A stretch of 12,639 bases of DNA, from assembly GCA_025455345.1 (NCBI GenBank), contig JALOMS010000106.1, positions 1 to 12,639 on the forward strand, read 5' to 3'. Positions within the stretch are counted from its first letter, which is position 1; each line of letters begins with the position of its first letter. Shown piece after piece: positions 6,744 through 12,639 of this stretch. The notes below the pieces were generated by a model that saw only the letters and a list, made by a program, of their open reading frames with translations, ran no database searches and was not told the DNA's origin. Origin of the DNA: Thermoflexibacter sp. Lineage in GTDB: Bacteria; Bacteroidota; Bacteroidia; Cytophagales; Thermoflexibacteraceae. A program made the position numbers and the translations under genes.

Positions 6744-8105
6744 ATGCGAGAACTTTGGCTTGAAGTCGTACAGACTGGTCTAAATCCCGAATTAGCTCCT
6801 GCGGAGGCTCAGAAAATTCGTTTACTCAACGGCATCTCCTTTGTAGGTTCTCTTGTATTTGGTTTGTATTTGCCTGTTTTTTTTGTTTTACAAATTCAGT
6901 TTTCTGTGTTTACTACCTTGGTGGGTTGTTTGGTTTCTCTTTTTCCTATTTATCTCAATCATTTAGGCAAATATGTACTGGCTCGTTTCTTTTTTTGTAT
7001 TGCGATTAGCACTTATCTGGCGGTCATAGGTATTCTATTTGGCAAAGAGGTAGGTATGGAACATTCTTTATTTGCTTTAGGAGTTACCCCTCTGATTTTT
7101 TTTAGAAAAAGAAGATTTGTATTTGGGCTTATTCTTTTTACTGTATTGTTATTTGCGCTGGTAGAGCTGAGTTTTTATCATTTCAATCCTGTTTTCAGAC
7201 ATCCTGTTTTTGATTATTTTTATGTGGCTAACGTACTGATTACATTCCTTTTACTTTTTGTTACGGTCAATGGATTCAAGTTTGAACATGAGAACTATGA
7301 AAAAGTAATAGAAAAGAAAAATGAAAATATTACAGATAGCCTTAAATATGCCCAAAGAATACAAAAAGCAATTTTAGGGAATGAAGAAGAGATACTATGC
7401 AATTTTAGAGAAGGATTTATCTTTTTCCAGCCCAAGGATATTGTCAGTGGAGATTTTTTTTGGTTTTCCCAACTATTTTTTAATACTGAAGAAAAATCTT
7501 CGCTTAGGATTCTCATTGCGGCAGACTGCACGGGGCATGGCGTACCGGGTGCATTTATGACCGTGATGGGTAATGCGCTCTTAGACGAAATCATTAATGA
7601 AAAATGCATCACTGCGCCCAGTCAGATTTTACACGAATTGGACAAAAAAGTAATTGCCACTTTACAAAAACAAAACTTTAATCAAAGTGATGGCATGGAC
7701 ATGGTGATTTTGGTAATAGAAGAAAAAGACGACAGAACAAAATGGGTGCATTGGGCAGGTGCCAAAAATCCACTCTATTACATTAGAAATAAGCAATTAC
7801 ATGAAATCAAAGGAGATAAGTTTCCTATTGGAGGCAATCCACTCAAGTATCCCAAAGTATTTAATACCCATACGCTTCAGTTAGAACAAGATGATATTTT
7901 TTACCTGTTTTCGGACGGATTCCAAGACCAGTTTGGTGGACAAGAAAATAAAAAATACATGGTAAAACGATTCAGAAGTTTTCTGGCAGATATTAGCATT
8001 CTTCCTATGACAGAACAGAGAGAAAAAATAGCACAAGAATTTGCTAATTGGAAAGGAAAACACGAACAGACTGATGATGTATTGGTAATGGGTATCAAAG
8101 CATAG
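6744..8105 (+). CDS. Membrane SpoIIE/PP2C-type serine phosphatase
   Basis: A 453-residue protein from the ATG at 6744. A TTG at 6732 would add four residues (MKKT) and is less likely. The N-terminal 180 residues hold about six hydrophobic helices and no known sensor motif. A short helical linker (about 182-212, KNENITDSLKYAQRIQKAI) leads to a SpoIIE phosphatase domain. Metal-binding aspartates are visible in IVSGDFFWF (D237), AADCTGHGVPGAF (D261), LFSDGFQDQFGG (D391) and TDDVLVMGI (D444-D445), so the enzyme should be active. Such phosphatases remove phosphate from serine or threonine, often of anti-sigma-factor antagonists. No partner kinase or antagonist gene is adjacent, although the kinase-like gene is two genes away on the other strand. 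The permease gene converges on it with a three-base gap. Confidence 0.88.
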   Translation: MRELWLEVVQTGLNPELAPAEAQKIRLLNGISFVGSLVFGLYLPVFFVLQIQFSVFTTLVGCLVSLFPIYLNHLGKYVLARFFFCIAISTYLAVIGILFGKEVGMEHSLFALGVTPLIFFRKRRFVFGLILFTVLLFALVELSFYHFNPVFRHPVFDYFYVANVLITFLLLFVTVNGFKFEHENYEKVIEKKNENITDSLKYAQRIQKAILGNEEEILCNFREGFIFFQPKDIVSGDFFWFSQLFFNTEEKSSLRILIAADCTGHGVPGAFMTVMGNALLDEIINEKCITAPSQILHELDKKVIATLQKQNFNQSDGMDMVILVIEEKDDRTKWVHWAGAKNPLYYIRNKQLHEIKGDKFPIGGNPLKYPKVFNTHTLQLEQDDIFYLFSDGFQDQFGGQENKKYMVKRFRSFLADISILPMTEQREKIAQEFANWKGKHEQTDDVLVMGIKA

Positions 8106-8108
8106 CTT

Positions 8109-9095
8109 TCATACTGCAACCTTTGGCGTTAGTCTATGCTTCAGTTTATCTATCAATACTGCACCTACGATGATAAGTCCAATGATGATTTCTTGCACAT
8201 AATTAGGTACGCCCAACATATTACACCCATTCCTCAAAACAGCCATCATTAACGCTCCTATCAAGGAACCTAATGCGCTACCCTCTCCCCCGCTCAGAGA
8301 ACCACCACCTATCACTACCGCCGCAATGATGTCAAGTTCCATTCCACTCGCCGCAGTAGGGTCGCCTACAGTCAAATTGCTAAATTGCATAATAGCGGCT
8401 ATGCCTGTAAAAACACCACTAATCATGTAAATCAATACTTTATATTTACTAATATTAATCCCACAAAGGCGAGCGGTATGCTCATTAGACCCAATAGCAA
8501 AGATATATCTTCCTAAAATAGTGTATTTCAGTAAGATAGAAAGTAAGGCAACTAAAATAAACATTACCCACACCGAAGACCCCAATACCAACCATTCTGA
8601 TTCAGGCTCTACCAGCATCATACTCGTAAGTGGATTGGTAGGAGAGGCTACAGTTTGCTCATTTGCCAGCCATTTGGCGACTCCCCTTGCTACCTGCATC
8701 ATACCCAGAGTAACAATGAAAGGGACGATATTGAATTTAGAAATAACCAAGCTCGTAATAATCCCACACACCATACAAGCAAGGATGCTTGCCAAAGAAG
8801 CAAAAAATGCCGCACTACCACTTACCTCCCCATCTAAGCTAAACATTGTCAGTATTTTTGCTATCACGACCGTTCCTAATGCTATCTGTGAGCCTACACT
8901 CAAATCTATACCCCCAGATACAATGACCATCGTTGCGCCCATTGCCGCTATCCCGACTATTACCGTTTGAGTAAAAATGGTTTTGATATTAAAAAAAGAA
9001 TAAAAAGCAGGTGGACATACGATTACGAAAAGTAAAAAAACAAATAGTAAACCAAAATATGGGCTAAATCTGAAAAGTATCTGCTTGATATTCAT
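8109..9095 (-). CDS. RbsC-like sugar ABC transporter permease
   Basis: A 328-residue polytopic inner-membrane protein of the ribose/xylose/galactose permease family (BPD_transp_2), full length. Family marks are GGIDLSVGS (61-69), IVTLGMMQVARG (127-138), GRYIFAIGSNEHTARLCGI (195-213) and the long ATPase-contact stretch ending IGGGSLSGGEGS (262-273). About eight to ten hydrophobic helices are visible. Its job would be to pass a sugar or sugar-like solute delivered by a periplasmic binding protein and powered by an RbsA-type ATPase. Neither partner is in the window. Upstream on the same strand there is only a non-coding spacer, and downstream lies the convergent phosphatase gene, so it appears to be a single-gene unit. 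The substrate cannot be read from the sequence. The symbol rbsC is not assigned for that reason. Confidence 0.88.
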   Translation of the reverse strand: MNIKQILFRFSPYFGLLFVFLLFVIVCPPAFYSFFNIKTIFTQTVIVGIAAMGATMVIVSGGIDLSVGSQIALGTVVIAKILTMFSLDGEVSGSAAFFASLASILACMVCGIITSLVISKFNIVPFIVTLGMMQVARGVAKWLANEQTVASPTNPLTSMMLVEPESEWLVLGSSVWVMFILVALLSILLKYTILGRYIFAIGSNEHTARLCGINISKYKVLIYMISGVFTGIAAIMQFSNLTVGDPTAASGMELDIIAAVVIGGGSLSGGEGSALGSLIGALMMAVLRNGCNMLGVPNYVQEIIIGLIIVGAVLIDKLKHRLTPKVAV

Positions 9096-9127
9096 GTTAG
9101 TAAAGTTAGTGTAATAAAATTAACAGA

Positions 9128-9158
9128 CAAATTCAGTATTTTGAATGATAAATGCAAA
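9128..9158 (-). promoter_or_regulatory. Candidate promoter for the sugar permease gene
   Basis: On the minus strand TTTG (9158-9155), 19 bases, then TGaaTTTG (9135-9128) fits the Bacteroidota consensus with one mismatch (TG for TA) and the usual spacing. Transcription would begin about 25-30 bases upstream of the permease ATG at 9095. Confidence 0.4.
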
Positions 9159-9287
9159 CCCTCTCAAACAAAATTTTTAAGTCATATTTGGAAAATAGAT
9201 ATACTGTATATGTCTAATATTTTGCCTTATCTGTCGATTAATCTACAAAAATCATTAATGGTTTTACATTTAATGCCAAAAAAACTA

Positions 9288-9295
9288 TATCTTTG
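9288..9295 (+). promoter_or_regulatory. Possible -7 element for the RND gene (TAtcTTTG)
   Basis: A full match to TAnnTTTG on the plus strand, about 77 bases before the efflux-pump ATG. No good TTTG lies at the usual distance upstream; the nearest is the T-rich GTTTTAC at 9261-9267. Tentative. Confidence 0.3.
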
Positions 9296-9371
9296 AATGC
9301 CTACAACGAAACCTTATCAAACATTTTACCCTTTGTGGAGTTTCCATATTTAAAATATTTTTCATAATCCA

Positions 9372-10658
9372 ATGAGTCTTTCATCTGTCAGTATTCAACG
9401 ACCTGTTTTTACAATCGTATTAAATATAGTCATCATTATTTTTGGCTATATCGGATTTAATTTTTTGGGAGTAAGAGAATATCCCAGTATAGAATCTCCA
9501 GTCATTACTGTAAATACACGTTATGTAGGAGCAAACGCAGAGATTATCGAATCCCAAATTACAGAGCCTTTGGAAGAGGCTATTAATGGGATTGCGGGAG
9601 TTACCAGTATTACATCTACCAGTCGAGACGGTTCAAGCAGTATTTCTGTGGAGTTTACTTTAGAAGTAGATTTGGAAACGGCGGCTAATGACGTAAGAGA
9701 CAAAGTATCAGGAGCATTGGATAGATTACCTCCAGAGGCTGACCCGCCAAGAGTTGCTAAAGCAGACATAGATGGGGGAACTATCATCGTCTTAAATGCA
9801 AAGAGCGCGAAGAGGTCTTTACTTGAGCTAAATGCTATCGGCGAATCTCTTATCAAAGAACGCCTCCAAACTATACCTGGGGTAAGTGAGGTACAGATTT
9901 GGGGAGAAAAAAAATATGCGATGCGCTTAGAAATAGACTTAGCAAAACTTGCCGCTTATCAGATTACTCCTCTGGAGGTGAGGACAGCCCTTACAAGAGA
10001 AAATGTAGAGCTTCCAAGTGGTCGCATAGAAGGACAGCAAACAGAGCTAAGTGTAAAAACAATGGGTCGCCTTACAAGCATTGAAGAGTTTAATAATTTG
10101 GTAATCAAGCAGGAAGGCGATAGATTAGTCCGTTTTAAGGATATTGGTCAGGTAAGATTAGCCCCTGAAAATGAGCGTACCTTATTCAGAAGAGATGGAG
10201 TTACCATGATTGGTTTTGCTATATCAGCCCAACCGGGTTCTAACCATATAGATATTTCTAACAATTTTTATAAAAGATTAGAACAAATCAAAAAAGATAT
10301 TCCCAATGACATAGAGCTACTTATCGGCTTTGACAATACCAAGTATATTCGCTCCTCTATTTCTGAAGTAGAAGAGACTATTTTTGTTGCTTTTGGTTTG
10401 GTGGTGATGATTATTTTCTTGTTTTTAAGAGATTGGCGAACCACAATTATTCCTGTATTAGCAATTCCGATTTCTTTGATAGGCGCGTTTTTTATCATGT
10501 ACGTAGCTGGTTTTTCTGTAAATGTTTTGACCTTGTTGGGAATAGTATTGGCGATTGGCTTGGTAGTAGATGACGCTATCGTTGTATTAGAAAATATTTA
10601 TACAAAAATAGAAGAAGGCATGAAGCCTATGGAAGCGGCTTACAAAGGATGCCTGTAA
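9372..10658 (+). CDS. RND efflux transporter, N-terminal fragment
   Basis: 428 residues. The start is typical of the family (MSLSSVSIQRPVF), with helix 1 at about 11-32. The periplasmic porter subdomains PN1/PN2 follow (VREYPSIESPVITV near 34-47, ESQITEPLEEAINGI, then GVSEVQIWG). Helices 2-4 follow at about 335-410. The proton-relay pair in helix 4 is present as VVDDAIVVLENI (D400-D401). The frame then runs to AAYKG and ends two residues later at 10658, where intact pumps continue into helix 5. Alone it would give a half-pump without the second porter domain. An intact pump would sit in the inner membrane and export drugs, solvents or other small molecules, driven by protons. Gene context gives no hint of substrate. 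Confidence 0.85.
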   Translation: MSLSSVSIQRPVFTIVLNIVIIIFGYIGFNFLGVREYPSIESPVITVNTRYVGANAEIIESQITEPLEEAINGIAGVTSITSTSRDGSSSISVEFTLEVDLETAANDVRDKVSGALDRLPPEADPPRVAKADIDGGTIIVLNAKSAKRSLLELNAIGESLIKERLQTIPGVSEVQIWGEKKYAMRLEIDLAKLAAYQITPLEVRTALTRENVELPSGRIEGQQTELSVKTMGRLTSIEEFNNLVIKQEGDRLVRFKDIGQVRLAPENERTLFRRDGVTMIGFAISAQPGSNHIDISNNFYKRLEQIKKDIPNDIELLIGFDNTKYIRSSISEVEETIFVAFGLVVMIIFLFLRDWRTTIIPVLAIPISLIGAFFIMYVAGFSVNVLTLLGIVLAIGLVVDDAIVVLENIYTKIEEGMKPMEAAYKGCL

Positions 10659-12439
10659 TTTTCTTACAAGGTATTACAGGACGACTATTCAAAGAGTTCG
10701 GCGTAGTCGTAGCAGGCTCGGTGATTATTTCAGCTTTTGTTGCATTGACTTTGACGGTGATGCTCTCTTCTAAACTATTGAAACATAGAGAAAAACATAA
10801 TTGGTTTTATAATGTTACAGAGCCATTTTTTGTGAGCCTCAATAAACTTTATCGCAATTCTTTGTACGGATTTATGAAAATGCGATGGCTTGCATTTCCT
10901 CTATTAGGTTTTGCTATTTATGTTATTTACTTGATATTCAATTTATTGCCTTCGGAATTAGCTCCTTTGGAAGACCGCTCAGGGTTAAGGATTATGATGA
11001 CTGCTCCAGAAGGGACTACTTTTGAAGCGATGGACGAGTTTATGCTCAAAGCTGGAGAATTTACTAATAAGAATGTTGCTGAAAATGAAAGGGAAGCGAT
11101 TATTACAATTACCTCTCCTCCTTTTGGTGGGGGAGCTGTCAATACGGGATTTGTAAGATTGATTTTAAAACCTGCCGATGCGCGCCTACGTTCCCAACAG
11201 CAAATCGCCGATACGCTTTCTAAAATGATGCGCCAAATGAGCGAAGCAAGGACTATCGTGATACAAGAGCCAACAATTGGTGGACGTAGAAGTGGGCAAC
11301 CAGTGCAATATGTCCTCCAAACGACTACTTTGGACAGACTTATCAAGATTATTCCCGCTTTTATGTCAGAGGTAAACCAACACCCTGACTTGTCTGCGGC
11401 AGATGTAAACTTGAAATTTACAAAGCCTGAGATTCGCATAGAGATTGATAGAGAGAAAGCAAGTAATTTGGGGGTTTCGGTAGCAGATGTGGCTCAAACA
11501 CTCCAATTAGGCTTTGCGGGGCAAAGATTTGGCTATTTTATGATGAACGGGAAGCAATACCAAGTAATCGGCGAAATGAAAAAAGAAGATAGAAGTAAGC
11601 CTTTGGATTTGAAGTCTTTATATGTCAAAAATCGTTCAGGAAAATTGATACAATTAGATAATTTGGTAACATTGAGAGAAAGTAGTAGCCCTCCTTCTTT
11701 GACACGTTATAATCGTTTTGTTTCTGCTACTATCTCCGCTAACCCTGCTACGGGCAAGACAATAGGACAAGGACTAAAAGCCATGGACGAAATCGCTAAA
11801 AATGTGAGAGAAAAAACAGGTGAAAACTTTACGACAGCCTTGGCGGGACAGTCTAAAGAGTTTGTAGAAAGTTCGTCAAGTTTGGCATTTGCTTTTATAC
11901 TTGCTTTGACTTTGATTTATTTAGTATTAGCCGCACAATTTGAAAGCTTTAGAGACCCATTTATCATCATGCTTACTGTACCATTGGCATTGGCGGGTGC
12001 TTTATTTTCGCTTTGGTACACGAATCAAACAATGAATATTTTTAGTCAAATCGGTATGATTATGCTCATTGGTTTAGTAACCAAGAATGCAATTTTGATA
12101 GTTGAGTTTGCTAACCAACGCAAAGAGCAAGGCTTAAGCAAGCTCGAAGCAGTCAAGGAAGCGGCTATTTCGCGTTTCCGTCCGATTTTGATGACTACGC
12201 TCTCTACTATTTTAGGAATTCTTCCTATTGCTTTGTCTTTAGGAGCTGGTTCTGAAAGTAGGGTAGGCATGGGTATCGCAGTAGTAGGAGGCATGGTACT
12301 TGCCACAGGACTAACGCTTTATATGATTCCTGCTATTTATTCTTATCTTTCTACTGAATACAAACCTGCGCCTAATTTTGATAAGATAGAAAAGTCAGAA
12401 GAAATCAAAAAAGAAGAAGAAGAAGTTTTGGTTGCCTAA
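10649..12439 (+). CDS. RND efflux transporter, C-terminal fragment
   Basis: 596 residues if read from the ATG at 10649, which overlaps the end of the first fragment. That ATG is probably an accidental start, because no separate gene begins here in the family. The sequence opens in the loop after helix 5 (PVIFLQGITGRLFKEFG). Helix 6 follows, where the usual TPML motif reads TVML (V37). The second porter domain (PSELAPLEDRSGL, later QPVQYVLQ and PEIRIEIDREKA) comes next, then helices 8-12. The conserved lysine of helix 10 is present in LVTKNAILIVEFANQ (K479), followed by RFRPILMTTLSTILGILP. A charged tail (EKSEEIKKEEEE) ends the protein. Six bases separate the stop from pssA, so pssA may share its transcript. 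Confidence 0.85.
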   Translation: MPVIFLQGITGRLFKEFGVVVAGSVIISAFVALTLTVMLSSKLLKHREKHNWFYNVTEPFFVSLNKLYRNSLYGFMKMRWLAFPLLGFAIYVIYLIFNLLPSELAPLEDRSGLRIMMTAPEGTTFEAMDEFMLKAGEFTNKNVAENEREAIITITSPPFGGGAVNTGFVRLILKPADARLRSQQQIADTLSKMMRQMSEARTIVIQEPTIGGRRSGQPVQYVLQTTTLDRLIKIIPAFMSEVNQHPDLSAADVNLKFTKPEIRIEIDREKASNLGVSVADVAQTLQLGFAGQRFGYFMMNGKQYQVIGEMKKEDRSKPLDLKSLYVKNRSGKLIQLDNLVTLRESSSPPSLTRYNRFVSATISANPATGKTIGQGLKAMDEIAKNVREKTGENFTTALAGQSKEFVESSSSLAFAFILALTLIYLVLAAQFESFRDPFIIMLTVPLALAGALFSLWYTNQTMNIFSQIGMIMLIGLVTKNAILIVEFANQRKEQGLSKLEAVKEAAISRFRPILMTTLSTILGILPIALSLGAGSESRVGMGIAVVGGMVLATGLTLYMIPAIYSYLSTEYKPAPNFDKIEKSEEIKKEEEEVLVA

Positions 12440-12445
12440 TATATT

Positions 12446-12639
12446 ATGAAAAAACACATTCCAAATGCACTTACTTGTGGTAATTTATTATGTGGATTTG
12501 TAGGGATTACCTTCTGTTTTGAGTGGTCACTTTCTATGGCGGCATATTGTATCTTATTAGCCGTTGTTTTTGATTTTTTTGATGGCTTTGTAGCAAGAGC
12601 ATTGAAAGTGTCCAGTCCGATAGGTAAGGAGTTAGACTC
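12446..12639 (+). CDS. pssA: CDP-diacylglycerol-serine O-phosphatidyltransferase (partial, N-terminal)
   Basis: The first 64 residues of a CDP-alcohol phosphatidyltransferase, cut by the right edge. The start MKKHIPNALTCGNLLCGFVG matches Bacteroidota PssA proteins. One hydrophobic helix (about 14-25) and a second (29-45) lead into the family motif D-x2-D-G-x2-A-R-x8-G-x3-D: D43, D46-G47, A50-R51, G60 and D64 are in place, and the final D lies beyond the window. The enzyme joins serine to CDP-diacylglycerol to make phosphatidylserine, the precursor of phosphatidylethanolamine, in the inner membrane. Other CDP-alcohol transferases such as PgsA share the motif, but the N-terminal wording and the SSPIGKELDS stretch favour PssA. 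The gene lies 6 bases after the RND stop. Confidence 0.85.
   Translation, partial: MKKHIPNALTCGNLLCGFVGITFCFEWSLSMAAYCILLAVVFDFFDGFVARALKVSSPIGKELD

Larger units (their letters stand above)
9372..12439 (+). pseudogene. RND (AcrB-family) efflux pump gene, interrupted by an apparent frameshifting deletion
   Basis: The two frames 9372-10658 and 10649-12439 together make one HAE1/AcrB-type RND transporter of about 1040 residues, and each aligns to its expected half. The break is at about 10649. After AAYKG the first frame ends CL-stop, while the second frame resumes at PVIFLQGITGRLF. The stretch that normally lies between them, most of transmembrane helix 5, is missing. Judged from family spacing I estimate 19 codons plus one base, about 58 bases. 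Loss of a core helix with a frameshift should abolish transport. Both halves are otherwise well kept with no other stops, so the event is recent or an assembly artefact. No membrane-fusion or outer-membrane partner gene is next to it in the window. Confidence 0.7.

Noticed and set aside
8103..8111. Terminator between the convergent phosphatase and permease genes
   Set aside because: Only three bases separate the stops and I found no hairpin there.
8521..8970. 149-codon plus-strand open frame inside the permease gene
   Set aside because: Threonine/isoleucine-rich mirror of the transmembrane coding strand with no start context.
10640..10660. Programmed ribosomal frameshift joining the two RND frames
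   Set aside because: There is no slippery heptamer, and joining the frames would still lack most of helix 5, so recoding cannot restore a normal pump.
10927..11439. 170-codon minus-strand open frame inside the RND gene
   Set aside because: Antisense to the porter domain of the pump; no independent support.

Overview
The window looks like chromosomal DNA from a member of the Bacteroidota, most likely a Cytophagales-type bacterium. The genus cannot be named from this sequence. The grounds are AT-rich DNA, A/T-rich translation starts without clear Shine-Dalgarno sequences, several sequences resembling the Bacteroidota promoter (TTTG, about 19 bases, TAnnTTTG), and the gene set: DUF2911, Uma2, a membrane-anchored SpoIIE-type phosphatase and a Bacteroidota-like PssA start.

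Left part (1-1640). The last codons of a plus-strand gene (to 71) meet a minus-strand pair of small Clp N-domain proteins without any AAA+ ATPase (736 down to 87, joined by an ATGA stop/start overlap). An unassigned 281-base spacer with hairpin potential and protein-like reading on both strands follows. Next is a minus-strand Uma2 (DUF820) PD-(D/E)XK protein. A 415-base non-coding stretch separates it from the next gene.

Middle part (2051-8105). On the plus strand are a secreted esterase-like alpha/beta hydrolase and an AlkB-type non-heme diiron alkane monooxygenase, whose start codon directly follows a heptamer tandem repeat. Converging on alkB, five bases away, is a minus-strand pair: a membrane-anchored DUF2911 protein followed by an unannotated protein with an aminoglycoside-phosphotransferase/HipA-like kinase catalytic loop. 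Divergent from that pair is a membrane SpoIIE/PP2C phosphatase.

Right part (8109-12639). An orphan RbsC-like sugar ABC permease on the minus strand converges on the phosphatase gene. Divergent from it is an RND (AcrB-family) efflux pump broken into two frames. About 19 conserved codons of transmembrane helix 5 plus one base appear to be missing at 10649. The last gene, 6 bases after the pump, is the start of pssA (phosphatidylserine synthase), cut by the window edge.

No prophage, CRISPR array, insertion sequence, tRNA or rRNA was seen. Most genes are ordinary. The least understood items are the Clp N-domain pair, the kinase-like protein with its DUF2911 partner, the 805-949 spacer element, and the broken pump.
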